Positions 7,494 through 15,355 of a stretch of 15,399 nt of DNA are shown one piece after another; position 1 is the first letter of the stretch, and the number at the start of each line of letters is the position of its first letter. Origin of the DNA: Desulfobacterales bacterium. GTDB lineage: Bacteria > Desulfobacterota > Desulfobacteria > Desulfobacterales > UBA5852. The translations under genes and the position numbers were made by a program. The stretch lies in the NCBI GenBank assembly GCA_030066455.1, contig JASJBQ010000088.1:1-15399 (forward strand). The letters run 5' to 3'. Below the pieces are notes generated by a model. The model was not told the origin of the DNA, ran no database searches, and saw only the letters and a program-made list of their open reading frames with translations.

Positions 7494-7805
7494 ATGGACG
7501 TAAAAGACTTTTGCTCGGCGATGGAAGCGGAAATGGCTTCATGGAAAGCCAAAATGTACGACGCCATGCGCAAAATCGACAAGCTTGGCTCGGCCGAAAA
7601 GGAAAAGATCCTGATGAATGTTCAGGACCTCAACATGCTCATGGATGACATGGCGCAGCGGGTCGAGCAACTGCGCACCGAGTGCCCGTCGGATTGGAGT
7701 CCCGTCAAAAAGCAAATCGAGCAGGGAAGCGTCGACATGCGCGGCAAGTACGATGAAACCATGGAAGCCATCGGCAAGGCCTCCCCGGTTTCGATCGCCG
7801 GTTGA
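7494..7805 (+). CDS. Small helical coiled-coil protein, 103 residues (possibly Sll1863-like)
   Basis: A short, charged, almost wholly helical protein without signal peptide or membrane helix. The start is well supported: AAGGAGG (7482-7488) stands 5 nt before the ATG at 7494. An ATG further upstream at 7335 in the same frame has no such site and would add unconvincing residues. The protein opens MDVKDFCSAMEAEMASWKAK and continues with heptad-like helices (KIDKLGSAEKEKILMNVQDL and MDDMAQRVEQLRTE), then a Pro-Ser-Asp-Trp turn and a last helix. This arrangement, with Trp near the start and a W-(S)-(P)-(V)-K segment before the last helix, resembles the Sll1863-type small stress-response proteins, but only loosely. 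A perfect 12-bp hairpin follows 20 bp after the stop, consistent with a short, separately terminated transcript that could be abundant. Confidence 0.75.
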   Translation: MDVKDFCSAMEAEMASWKAKMYDAMRKIDKLGSAEKEKILMNVQDLNMLMDDMAQRVEQLRTECPSDWSPVKKQIEQGSVDMRGKYDETMEAIGKASPVSIAG

Positions 7806-7825
7806 CGGCATCCCCCACCATGAAA

Positions 7826-7860
7826 AATGCACGGTCGGTTGAAAAACTCGACCGTGCATT
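7826..7860. terminator. Perfect 12-bp hairpin after the 103-residue protein gene
   Basis: AATGCACGGTCG (7826-7837) pairs perfectly with CGACCGTGCATT (7849-7860) around an 11-nt loop, 20 bp after the stop at 7805. The plus strand lacks a T-run after it; read on the minus strand it is followed by TTTCA. It probably ends or protects the upstream transcript. Confidence 0.65.
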
Positions 7861-7975
7861 GCTGAATTAGAGCCTGATTAATCGCGGCGTCTTCCGTGAA
7901 GTCGCGTTTGCCGACTTGTCCAGGACGCTTAATCTTACCTGACGCACACGCCTTCAAACGGGTAAATACCTTGAA

Positions 7976-8401
7976 ATGTTACCCTTCGATTCCCTCAATC
8001 TGGCTGTCAGTTGGGGGCTGATGATCCTCATCTGGCTGGTTCAACTGATCATTTACCCGGGCTTTCGTCGCATTCCACCCGAAGATTTCGTCCGCTACCA
8101 CCGCTGGTATGCTGTAAGGATTTCGGTGGTCGTTCTGCCGTTGATGCTGGCTGAACTGTTTTTCCTTCTGGGGTGGTGGCTGTCGGGAGCCGACGGATCT
8201 TCGGCCTACATCGCGACGCTCGCCGTGGCCACCGTCTGGCTGTCGACATTCCGTCTGCAGGTCCCCCTTCATCAACGGCTTCAAGCGGGAAAGCGCCAAG
8301 ACCTCATCGAACGCCTCGTGGCAACCAACTGGATCCGCACAGCGGCGTGGAGCATCAAAAGCATCATCGTGACGATGGCAACTGCTCGAAACGGCTTCTA
8401 A
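7976..8401 (+). CDS. Four-helix integral membrane protein, 141 residues, function unknown
   Basis: Small inner-membrane protein with about four hydrophobic segments: near residues 8-28, 46-68, 76-95 and 118-137. The loop after helix 1 carries the most distinctive stretch, YPGFRRIPPEDFVRYHRWYAVRIS, rich in aromatic and basic residues. A second cytoplasmic-looking basic segment, LHQRLQAGKRQDLIERL, precedes the last helix. I have seen similar membrane proteins of unknown function in proteobacteria but cannot name a family with confidence. There is no clear Shine-Dalgarno site before the ATG at 7976; that start keeps the first membrane helix whole. It follows the 12-bp hairpin, so it is probably transcribed separately from the small gene. 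The next gene converges from the minus strand about 195 bp away. Confidence 0.8.
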   Translation: MLPFDSLNLAVSWGLMILIWLVQLIIYPGFRRIPPEDFVRYHRWYAVRISVVVLPLMLAELFFLLGWWLSGADGSSAYIATLAVATVWLSTFRLQVPLHQRLQAGKRQDLIERLVATNWIRTAAWSIKSIIVTMATARNGF

Positions 8402-8596
8402 ATGCGTGTCGTTTGCCATTCCATCTGGCAACACAACCCCTTTTTTGGATGGCTAATCGTTGCTTCGGGTGCGCGCGGACCGGCTTGCATTCCGTAAACA
8501 GCGGCCACCACCATAACCGGCATGGCTTACGGTCGGTATACCGGGCTGATCGCTCTCGTGTGCCGATCGGTGCAGTTTTCAGAACCCATCGTTTTT

Positions 8597-9454
8597 TTAT
8601 TCGGGTGTCGCATTGATTTGGATCATGGCCTCGAATGCGGGCAGCCGACGGCCCACGTACTTGCCGATCCACCGGTCATAGATCGGCAAGATTTTTCGCG
8701 ACCGATAAAGCTCCGCAATCACGCGATCGGCGACCAGGCGGAAATCGGCGTCGTTCCGTCTGACGGCCAGTGCAAAAGGCTCGAAAGAGAAGACATCCGA
8801 TTTGACGGTGAAGGCGGCCGTGTCAGATGCTTTCAGTGCCAATCCGAGAAGGACGACCTGATCGGAGGAAAACGCATCGATTTTCTTTTGGCGCAGGGCA
8901 TCGAGGCCTTTGTCGGCCGCATCGAACAAAATAATCTCGGCATTTGTCGACGTGTCGCGGATGAGTTGGCGCAATGCCGTTTCGGTGGTCGTGGCGCGCA
9001 CGACACCGATGCGCGACCCCTCAAGGCCGGCTTCGCCTATCTTTTGGTTGTCTTTCAACGTCATGAAGGATGCGCCGGTGACGAAGGTCAACTGGGTAAA
9101 GTCGACGAGTTCACGGCGGGAAAGGGTTTGGGTTGTGGAGCCGCACAGAAGGTCGATCGAGTTTTTACGCAACGCTTTGAAACGGTTATCTGCTGTTACC
9201 GGGATAAAATCGACTTGCAGGGCCCGTCCGATTTTGTCCTCGATCCCGGCCACCACCGCCCTGCATATGTCTATGGTGTATCCCGCCGGTTGATTGTCCT
9301 CGTTCAGAAAGGACATGGGGGGCTCCGTCTCGCGATAGCCGATTCGTATCCGTCCGGATTTGTCGATTTTTTCCAGCGTGCCCGTGAGCTCCTGCGCGGA
9401 CAGCGGTACGGCGGTAAGAACGATCGTTAAGATGACGCCTAGTGTCTTATGCAT
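8597..9454 (-). CDS. Periplasmic family-3 solute-binding protein (amino-acid type)
   Basis: Extracellular solute-binding protein of the bacterial family 3 type, which delivers amino acids or similar small ligands to an ABC permease or acts as a sensor input. It has 285 residues with a Sec signal peptide, about 1-20, with likely cleavage after PLSA before QEL. Family features are RIGYRETEPPMSFLNEDNQPAGYTIDICRAV at the mature N-terminus, the ligand-site-type RFKALRKNSIDLLCGSTTQT segment and SRRELVDFTQL, much as in glutamate/aspartate-binding proteins. I chose the ATG at 9454 over one 33 bases upstream because it gives a normal signal peptide and has GAGGGAG upstream. No permease or ATPase gene is next to it, so it is an orphan here. 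The ligand is an inference from family resemblance only. Confidence 0.9.
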   Translation of the reverse strand: MHKTLGVILTIVLTAVPLSAQELTGTLEKIDKSGRIRIGYRETEPPMSFLNEDNQPAGYTIDICRAVVAGIEDKIGRALQVDFIPVTADNRFKALRKNSIDLLCGSTTQTLSRRELVDFTQLTFVTGASFMTLKDNQKIGEAGLEGSRIGVVRATTTETALRQLIRDTSTNAEIILFDAADKGLDALRQKKIDAFSSDQVVLLGLALKASDTAAFTVKSDVFSFEPFALAVRRNDADFRLVADRVIAELYRSRKILPIYDRWIGKYVGRRLPAFEAMIQINATPE

Positions 9455-9827
9455 GCGGGGGTTCTCCCTCTGACAGGTGAAGGGCAAGAGTATACCGAAA
9501 CCCGACCGTAGATGAATTCAGCCCGCGAGTCAATCAAGGCCTGGGCCGGTGGGGAGGTATTTCACAATCTCTCCGCACACGGCCGTCTGGCCGGCAGCGC
9601 CAGCATCGATGGTGCCGGGGACATCCGTTAGAGGACTGATCGCTGGTCGCCGTTAGCCGTTCCGGGGCAGGCATGATGGCCTTGACATTTCAGACCAGCC
9701 TCGTCATACCTTTGGTCCGAGCCGCCATTCGCCCCAAGTGCCCCCACCGCCGCTATCGCGAAACCACGGGCTCGACACCGCCACCGATTTTGGTGCTGGG
9801 CGTTCAAATTCTGCGAGAGGTCATCCC
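9455..9827. other. Divergent intergenic region, 373 bp
   Basis: No supported gene. On the plus strand, a perfect -35 hexamer TTGACA (9682-9687) is followed after 17 nt by CATACC (9705-9710), a weak -10, about 118 nt before the glycerate kinase ATG. On the minus strand, TATACT (9489-9494) is a good -10 for the binding-protein gene but has only a poor -35. The rest is GC-rich with no recognised repeat. Confidence 0.4.
9682..9710 (+). promoter_or_regulatory. Possible promoter for the glycerate kinase gene
   Basis: TTGACA (6/6 match) at 9682-9687 with CATACC (3/6) at 9705-9710, spacing 17 nt. The perfect -35 is the main support; the weak -10 leaves it uncertain. Confidence 0.35.
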
Positions 9828-10979
9828 ATGAAAATCGTCGCTGCCCCCAATGCATTCAAAGGCTCACTGACCGCCACCGAAGCTGCCGAGGCCATGGCGG
9901 CGGGCATTCGTGAAGTTCTTCCCGAGGCCGAGATCGTTCGAGTCCCGGTGGCCGACGGCGGCGACGGCCTGGTGGACGTGGCCGTGGAGGCTTTAAACGG
10001 CGAGCGGCGCACCCTTACCGTGACAGGCCCCCGCGACGAACCGGTGGCGGCCGACTATTGCTACGTGCCCGCCATGTCCCTGGTGACGGTGGAGATGGCC
10101 CTGGCCAGCGGGTTGGCGTTGCTGCCCGATGATCAGCGGGACCCCACCCGCACAACCACCTACGGCACGGGTGAATTGATCCGGGCGGGTCTGGACCTGG
10201 GGGCGAAGAAGATCGACGTGGGCATCGGCGGCAGCGCCACCAACGATGGCGGTATCGGTATGGCCCAGGCGCTGGGTGCCCGCTTTCTCGACGCGGAGGG
10301 CCGTGAGCTGCCCGGTATCGGCGCCTCCCTGGGGGCCATCGCCAAGATCGATCTCTCCGGCCTGGATCCCCGGATCAGGTCGACGCGCTTCGAGGCCGTC
10401 TGCGATGTGGACAACCCCCTTTGCGGGCCGCGCGGGGCCGCGGCCGTCTACGGACCTCAAAAAGGCGCCAGCCCGAAGCAGGTCGACGAACTCGACCGGG
10501 GTCTCAGGAACCTGGCCGCGGTGATCACGAAACAGATAGGGCGGGAGGTGGCCGAGATGCCCGGTGCGGGGGCTGCCGGCGGACTCGGCGCAGGGTTGCA
10601 TGCCTTTCTGGGCGCCGAACTGCGGCAGGGCATCGACATCATCTTCGAGCTGGTCGGCCTGGAGGGAAAGCTGGCCGGCGCCGATCTGGTCCTGACCGGT
10701 GAGGGTCAGATCGATTTTCAGACCGTCTTTGGCAAGGCCCCCGGCGGGGTGGGGGCGGTGGCCAAGGCGCACGGCGTCCCCTGCCTGGCCATCGCCGGCA
10801 GCGTGGGCGCCGATCTGGGCGACCTGCACGCCACCGGCATCGATGCCGTTTTCAGTCTCTGCACCGGCCCGACCACCCTTGAGGCGTCCATGCGCGATGC
10901 CGGGGAAAACCTGGCCCGAGTGACTCAGCAGGCCTTCCGCGTTTTCCTGGCGGGCGGAAAAAGCCTGCGGCCGCGCTAG
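9828..10979 (+). CDS. Glycerate kinase, type I (GarK/GlxK family)
   Basis: Cytoplasmic ATP-dependent kinase that phosphorylates glycerate, usually to 2-phosphoglycerate in this family, feeding glyoxylate, glucarate or serine-pathway carbon into glycolysis. It has 383 residues, the usual family length. Conserved segments in order: MKIVAAPNAFKGSLTATEAA (1-20), VADGGDG (41-47), GIGGSATNDGGIGMAQALGA (132-151), CDVDNPLCGPRGAAAVYGPQ (192-211), PGAGAAGGLGAGL (245-257) and LTGEGQIDFQTVFGKAPGGV (289-308). The start at 9828 has GAGAGG (9814-9819) at good spacing and begins exactly at the family N-terminus; an in-frame start at 9738 would add 30 unlike residues. No other glycerate-pathway gene adjoins it. 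The gene is distinctly GC-rich. The hairpin-capable sequence GGCCGCG/CGCGGCT overlaps its stop (about 10968-10995), without a T-run. Confidence 0.95.
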   Translation: MKIVAAPNAFKGSLTATEAAEAMAAGIREVLPEAEIVRVPVADGGDGLVDVAVEALNGERRTLTVTGPRDEPVAADYCYVPAMSLVTVEMALASGLALLPDDQRDPTRTTTYGTGELIRAGLDLGAKKIDVGIGGSATNDGGIGMAQALGARFLDAEGRELPGIGASLGAIAKIDLSGLDPRIRSTRFEAVCDVDNPLCGPRGAAAVYGPQKGASPKQVDELDRGLRNLAAVITKQIGREVAEMPGAGAAGGLGAGLHAFLGAELRQGIDIIFELVGLEGKLAGADLVLTGEGQIDFQTVFGKAPGGVGAVAKAHGVPCLAIAGSVGADLGDLHATGIDAVFSLCTGPTTLEASMRDAGENLARVTQQAFRVFLAGGKSLRPR

Positions 10980-11256
10980 CGCCGATCCGCGGCTGGCAGC
11001 GATAATCCGGTCTCAATCGGTTTCAGCGGTTTATCCCACCGCGTCCAGCCTGACGGCGGCAACCTCACCACAGCGTTGATTCCGCTCCTATTATCGGTGC
11101 CTTGGATGATACTCAAAGTATCGACACGGGCCATGGGCGCAGAGCTTTTATTGCCGTGGCGCCGTGATCGTCGCACAAGCGAAACCTACATAGGCCAGGG
11201 AATTCAATCGCGCAGGGGCGCTGGTCAAGGAAGCAAGATGCCTGTTGCGGCTGGCG

Positions 11257-12258
11257 CTACCTGACGGCGTCCAGCAGTGCACCGTTGTCGATCCAGGTCG
11301 TCACGGCGGCCGGGACCCCGACGAAGATGGACGGGTACATGGGGGTTATCCCGAGGTCATTCCACAAGAGCTCCGGTTCAACGGCCAGGTTGAAGTTGTA
11401 GGTGCGCACCGCACCCGGCGTCTCCAGCCCGGGGTTGGGGCGGATATGGCGAAAGGGCGTCAACAGGGTGGTGGCCAGCAGGGCCAGCCATTGCGGCAGC
11501 CGGAACACGCGGGCGTCCGGGTAATGGGGTTTGACTTGGTCGAGAAATTCGTTCCAGGTGGATGGCCGACGGTCACCGAACGGCAGGATGCCCGCGTAAC
11601 CCTGCTCGGCGCAGGCGATGATGGCGCGGGCTGCGTCGGTGACGTGCAGGTGGGTGTAAAGGTTCCGGCCGAGGCCCGGCAGGATCATGCGGCCGGACTG
11701 CATCTGGCGGAAGTACAGATCCCGCAGTCCGTAGACGTGCGGCAGGCGCAGGGCGGCAAAAGCCATGCCGGCCGAGGCGGCCATGCGGGACAGCTGTTTT
11801 TCGGTTTCCACCTTGACGCGTCCGTAGTCGAGCACCGGATTGACCGGTGTGGCGGCCGTCACCGGCGCGGGGCTGCCGCTGTAGACCAGGAGGCTCGAGC
11901 TGTAGACGAAGCGGCGCACGCCGGCTTCGATGGCGGCCTGCATCAAGGCCATGGAACCGTCCAGGATGGAGGGTTTCAAGGCGTCGTAATTTTCGAAGGT
12001 GGCCCGTGCGGCGAGGTGCAGGACACCGTCCACGCCCTGGACGGCCGCCTTTAAACTTTCGTGATGGCGAAGGTCGGCTTTAACGAAATCCGCATCGAAA
12101 TGGCAGATTTCGCAGTCGTCTCCAGCCTGGCGAATCATCAACCGGGGTCGGTATCCGCCCCGGGCGAGCTGGCGGGCCACCTCGTGACCGATGAATCCCG
12201 AGGCCCCGGTGACCAGCAGTTTTGGTTTTCGTCCGCTCGTGCTCATGTTGACCGGCAT
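11257..12258 (-). CDS. NAD-dependent epimerase/dehydratase-family protein (extended SDR)
   Basis: Extended short-chain dehydrogenase/reductase of 333 residues, the kind acting on nucleotide sugars or related substrates. The NAD(P)-binding glycine motif GASGFIG is at 18-24, the fold's HLAA motif near 81, a serine cluster SSS at 120-122 and the catalytic pair Tyr145/Lys149 in YGRVK. The C-terminal substrate domain includes LRLPHVYGLRDLYF and a hydrophobic LPQWLALLATTLLTP stretch that may touch the membrane. The substrate cannot be named. Two starts are possible, Met1 at 12258 and Met5 at 12246. AGGA lies almost against the first and about 13 bases before the second, so the exact start is open. 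It converges with the glycerate kinase gene across 277 bp, which holds only a 6-bp inverted repeat GATACT/AGTATC at 11108-11122. Confidence 0.88.
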   Translation of the reverse strand: MPVNMSTSGRKPKLLVTGASGFIGHEVARQLARGGYRPRLMIRQAGDDCEICHFDADFVKADLRHHESLKAAVQGVDGVLHLAARATFENYDALKPSILDGSMALMQAAIEAGVRRFVYSSSLLVYSGSPAPVTAATPVNPVLDYGRVKVETEKQLSRMAASAGMAFAALRLPHVYGLRDLYFRQMQSGRMILPGLGRNLYTHLHVTDAARAIIACAEQGYAGILPFGDRRPSTWNEFLDQVKPHYPDARVFRLPQWLALLATTLLTPFRHIRPNPGLETPGAVRTYNFNLAVEPELLWNDLGITPMYPSIFVGVPAAVTTWIDNGALLDAVR

Positions 12259-12461
12259 TTCCTATCAGCGTAGCGTTTCTGTTCGTTTAATGTGCCCGGC
12301 TCGGAACATCAAGTCGGCGTTGCAATTTCCAAACATAAAGTTCATCTATAATCTGGTGTCCGATCGGCGTCTGTCAATCCCGGTATCGTTCCCGTCAACG
12401 CGCCGTGCGGCGCGGAAAACCGCCCGCGCGCGATTTGAGGATGGAGCGCATGCGCTCCCGG

Positions 12462-12602
12462 CTCTGGGACCTCGTCGCCAGCGGTCTTTCGGAGACGGAC
12501 CGCGTCTGGGAAGTCCAGCAGCTGGGGGCCGGGCCCTATATCCGCAAACCCTACACCCTGGAGAAGATCGGCCTGGCGGTTCGGACAGCACTCGACAATT
12601 AG
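12462..12602 (+). pseudogene. Remnant of a response-regulator receiver domain (C-terminal tail)
   Basis: About 46 codons match only the end of receiver domains of hybrid kinases: LVASGLSETDRVWEVQQLGAG, then PYIRKPYTLEKIGLAV, with the conserved Lys-Pro near the receiver's end, followed by TALDN and a stop. The phosphoacceptor Asp and everything upstream are missing. The frame can open at 12405 or 12441 (MERMRSRL), but those residues do not look like a receiver. I read it as the leftover 3' end of a lost hybrid kinase or regulator gene. It need not be expressed. Confidence 0.65.
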
Positions 12603-12685
12603 CGGCCAGCATCGACGATCGGCCGTGGTTTTACCAGGCCGAAGTCCGGGCGGGCCGGCCCTCATCCAGATGAACAGGAGCCACC

Positions 12686-12859
12686 ATGCGCGACCATGCC
12701 AAATCTCCGGACGACAGGCGGTTCCAGACCAGGGCGCTCGAGGCCGCCATACGAATCGGCCTCGTGGTGATCCTGATCTGGTGGTGTTTCAATATCGTCA
12801 AACCGTTTGTTCTTCCGTTTCTGTGGGGAGCGGTTTTCAGGGCTTTGCGCCTGACCTGA
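12686..12859 (+). pseudogene. Truncated AI-2E-family transporter (N-terminal fragment)
   Basis: ATG at 12686 with AGGAG (12676-12680) opens a frame of 57 residues: a short charged N-terminus, then the first membrane segment of the AI-2E/PerM-type family (AAIRIGLVVILIWWCFNIVK, then PFVLPFLWGAVF). The similarity stops at about 12836 and is followed by unrelated residues (RALRLT) and a stop. Normal family members have about 350 residues and seven or eight membrane helices, so over 80% is missing. The break coincides with the 3' end of the minus-strand aminotransferase gene at 12837, so the transporter seems cut by a rearrangement that brought in the sugar genes. The intact ribosome-binding site suggests a recent event. 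Confidence 0.7.
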
Positions 12860-14003
12860 TCAATCGGGCCATGTTTTCCTGGTCAGCGGCTTTGAGGTAG
12901 GGATGCATCGGCAAACTGAATATCCGCCGGGCGATCGCCTCGCAGACCGGAAAGTCGCCTGCTTGGTAGCCGAGAGATTTGAAGGCGGGCTGCAGATGCA
13001 GGGGTGTGGGGTAATAGACCGCCGTGGGGATACCGGCGGCTTTCAGGTCGGCGCGCAGGCGGTCACGCAGCGCCTCATCGCGTGCCACCAGAGAATACTG
13101 GGCCCAAACCGAGCGCTTGTCCTCAAAAATCTCAGGCGCGGCGATGCCGGGGATATCCGCCAGCAGACGATTGTACCTTGCGGCGGCCTCCTGCCGCAAC
13201 TGGACCTCTTCCTCGAAAATATCAAATTTAGCCAGCAAGACGGCCGCCTGGATCGTATCCAGGCGGCCGTTGAGTCCCAGGCGGACGTGGTCGTAGCGAT
13301 CGCTGCCGGCCCCGTGGTTCCGAATCGACCGCATGGCGGCGGCCAGCGTTTCATCGTCCGTGAAGCACATCCCCGCATCGCCATAGGCGCCCAAGGGCTT
13401 GGCGGGAAAGAAGGAGGTACAGCCAATCGCGCCGAACGCGCACGCCTTTTGACCTCTGGATTCCGCCCCGAAGGACTGGGCCGCATCTTCGATCAGCACC
13501 AGCCCCTCGCGGCCCGCCAGCGGCGTGATGGTGTCGTAATCCGCCGGCAGACCGAATAGATCGACACCGATGATTGCCCGGGGCCTGATCGTCCTGAAAT
13601 CCTTTGGCAGCGGATGCCGGGATGGGTTGCGATCCCGCAGGTCCTGGATTGCAGCCGCGAGCTTCGACGCATCCAGGTTGAATGTTACGGGGTCGATATC
13701 GGCGAAAACCGGCGTGGCGCCGAGCAGACTGACGGTCTCCGCCGTGGCGACGAAGGAAAAGGGGGATGTGAAAACCGCATCACCGGGGCCGATATCGCTG
13801 GCCATGAGGGCAATCAGCAGGGCATCCGTACCCGAAGCGCATGCCACCGCATGTCTGACGTCGGCGAACTCGGCCAGTTGCCGCTCCAGCAACCGGACTT
13901 CAGGGCCCATGATATATTGGCCGTGATCGAGCACCGCCGCGATGGCTTTTTCGATTTTAGAACGGATGCGCTTTTGCTGGGCTCTCAGGTCGATGAAGTT
14001 CAT
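12837..14003 (-). CDS. DegT/DnrJ/EryC1 aminotransferase, WbpE-like
   Basis: PLP-dependent sugar aminotransferase that puts an amino group on a keto nucleotide sugar for O-antigen, capsule or glycan synthesis. From the ATG at 14003 it has 388 residues. It starts FIDLRAQQKRIRSKIEKAI and continues with HGQYIMGPEV, ACASGTDALLIAL and SFVATAETVSLLGATPVFAD, with Asp173 in EDAAQSFGAES and the PLP lysine Lys202 in TSFFPAKPLGAYGDAG. The whole pattern closely resembles WbpE, which makes the 3-amino group of UDP-2,3-diamino-glucuronate precursors, as I remember that protein. A roughly 17-residue insert near 125-141 (RDRNPSRHPLPKDFRTI) sits before the VDLFG segment. A longer frame from 14147 is unlikely because family similarity starts only at 14003; no strong Shine-Dalgarno is visible. 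The 3' end abuts the broken transporter. Confidence 0.94.
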   Translation of the reverse strand: MNFIDLRAQQKRIRSKIEKAIAAVLDHGQYIMGPEVRLLERQLAEFADVRHAVACASGTDALLIALMASDIGPGDAVFTSPFSFVATAETVSLLGATPVFADIDPVTFNLDASKLAAAIQDLRDRNPSRHPLPKDFRTIRPRAIIGVDLFGLPADYDTITPLAGREGLVLIEDAAQSFGAESRGQKACAFGAIGCTSFFPAKPLGAYGDAGMCFTDDETLAAAMRSIRNHGAGSDRYDHVRLGLNGRLDTIQAAVLLAKFDIFEEEVQLRQEAAARYNRLLADIPGIAAPEIFEDKRSVWAQYSLVARDEALRDRLRADLKAAGIPTAVYYPTPLHLQPAFKSLGYQAGDFPVCEAIARRIFSLPMHPYLKAADQENMARLIRSGAKP

Positions 14004-14384
14004 TTGGGCATTGCTGTTTTGAGCCGCTATTGTGCCGCCGCCGTTTTTAAGGGTGCAATCCGGATCGATTTGACATACATTTTTATTGCCGTTCGCGCGG
14101 GCGAAGGGCAACGGTTCACATATCTTAAACCGTGAGGCGCAAAGCAAGTTTTTTTTGTAGCCCCCTGTCGCCGTGGTGCTGTCAAGCGAACGGCTTTTCG
14201 TCCTGGATATTTGCTCTGATCGGGATCATACGGTGAACGCCCCTTCAGGCTTTCCGAGCCCCTCGTCGGATCAATTTCATCTCAAGGCGGGTATTACGGC
14301 CGCCCACGATGAGTTCCTCCGGGCGTTTACCATGCAGGCCATGGGCATCGGCGGGGGGAAAAGTTTGTCACGAAAGGATCGTCA
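14004..14384. other. Divergent intergenic region between the aminotransferase and epimerase genes
   Basis: 381 bp without a supported gene. It contains a 6-bp inverted repeat, ACGGTT (14111-14116) with AACCGT (14128-14133), and an eight-T run at 14149-14156. TTGACA at 14070-14075 on the plus strand has no matching -10. AAAGGA (14370-14375) is the ribosome-binding site for the gene at 14385. Promoters for both flanking genes should lie here, but I cannot place them. Confidence 0.5.
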
Positions 14385-15335
14385 ATGGCCATTCAAAGCG
14401 CACTTGTTACCGGTGGGGCAGGCTTCATCGGTTCGCACATCGTCGAAACCCTGGTGGCCCAGGGGACCCGGGTGGCAGTTGTCGACAATCTGTCGACCGG
14501 ATTCAAATCCAACCTGGAATCCCTGATGCCGGCCATCACCTTTCATGAAGGCGACATCCGGGACGAGGAACTCCTCGACGCCGCAACCGTCGGTGCCGAG
14601 GTCGTCTTTCACGAAGCCGCACTGGTGTCGGTCCCCATTTCGGTCGACAAGCCAATCGAATCGGCGGACATCAACGAAATGGGAACCCTCAAGGTGCTGG
14701 ACGCCGCCCGGCGCCAGGGATGCCGCCGTGTCGTCTTGGCCAGTTCGAGCGCCGTCTACGGCAGCGATCCCTCGCTTCCCAAACACGAAGACATGAAACC
14801 GCAGCCTGAAAGCCCTTACGCCGTGCAGAAACTTGTCAACGAGTACTATGCCGGCCTCTATGCCCGCCTGTACGACCTGGAGACGGTTTGCCTGCGCTAT
14901 TTCAACGTGTTCGGCCCGCGCCAGTTTCCGACGTCTCCCTACTCCGGCGTCATTTCCCTGTTTATGGATTGGGCGGCCAACGGACAGCCGCCGACCGTTT
15001 TCGGCGACGGTCGGCAGACCCGCGACTTCATCAATGTCAAGGACGTCGTCCGTGCCAACCTTCTGGCCGCTTCGGCGGAAAATGCGGCCGGACGCGTCTT
15101 CAACGTGGGCCGCGGGGACGCCATCACCATCAATGCCCTTTGGGAGGCGATATCCGGCTTGGCTGAAAATGAACATGCGCCGCGTTATGAGGCGCCCCGC
15201 AAAGGCGATATTAGGCATTCCCTTGCCTCCATCGAAAAAATCAATGCGGATTTGTCTTTTACACCCGAGATTGGGCTTTTGGAGGGGTTGGAAGAGACTT
15301 ATCGCTGGTATTTATCGACCCGATCGGACGACTGA
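14385..15335 (+). CDS. UDP-sugar 4-epimerase-type SDR (GalE/Gne/WbpP-like)
   Basis: Extended SDR of 316 residues that most resembles UDP-glucose or UDP-N-acetylglucosamine 4-epimerases, supplying nucleotide sugars for surface polysaccharide. Features: NAD-binding GGAGFIG (10-16), the VVDNLSTG segment that recognises NAD (32-39), HEAALVSVPISVDKP (76-90), catalytic SSS near 120-122 and Tyr145/Lys149 in PYAVQK. Substrate-domain motifs are LRYFNVFGPRQ, SPYSGVISLFMDWA and FGDGRQTRDFINVKDVVRAN. The SPYSGVIS form is usual in the N-acetylhexosamine-active (WbpP/Gne) branch, so UDP-GlcNAc/GalNAc interconversion is a fair guess, not proven. The start at 14385 has AAAGGA nine bases upstream and the standard N-terminus. 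It is divergent from the WbpE-like aminotransferase, so the two probably belong to one sugar locus that may continue beyond the window. Confidence 0.94.
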   Translation: MAIQSALVTGGAGFIGSHIVETLVAQGTRVAVVDNLSTGFKSNLESLMPAITFHEGDIRDEELLDAATVGAEVVFHEAALVSVPISVDKPIESADINEMGTLKVLDAARRQGCRRVVLASSSAVYGSDPSLPKHEDMKPQPESPYAVQKLVNEYYAGLYARLYDLETVCLRYFNVFGPRQFPTSPYSGVISLFMDWAANGQPPTVFGDGRQTRDFINVKDVVRANLLAASAENAAGRVFNVGRGDAITINALWEAISGLAENEHAPRYEAPRKGDIRHSLASIEKINADLSFTPEIGLLEGLEETYRWYLSTRSDD

Positions 15336-15355
15336 ATTTTTCCGGATCTTATAAA

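Noticed and set aside
8402..8596. Possible short gene between the membrane protein and the binding protein
   Set aside because: Only short frames overlapping the real genes are open, without ribosome-binding sites or recognisable content.
9738..9827. Extended N-terminus of glycerate kinase from 9738
   Set aside because: The 30 extra residues have no family similarity; the ATG at 9828 has GAGAGG and the exact family start.
11245..12054. Long open frame on the plus strand opposite the SDR gene
   Set aside because: It has Gly/Arg/His-rich low-information composition typical of an antisense frame; the minus strand encodes a clear SDR.
14070..14075. TTGACA as a promoter for the epimerase gene
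   Set aside because: No acceptable -10 lies 15-19 nt downstream; the sequence there is GC-rich.
14004..14147. Extended N-terminus of the DegT aminotransferase from 14147
   Set aside because: Family similarity begins only with MNFIDLRAQQ at 14003; the extra 48 residues look like translated intergenic DNA.
14382..15218. Minus-strand frame opposite the epimerase gene
   Set aside because: No domain is recognisable and the plus strand encodes a complete epimerase with ribosome-binding site.
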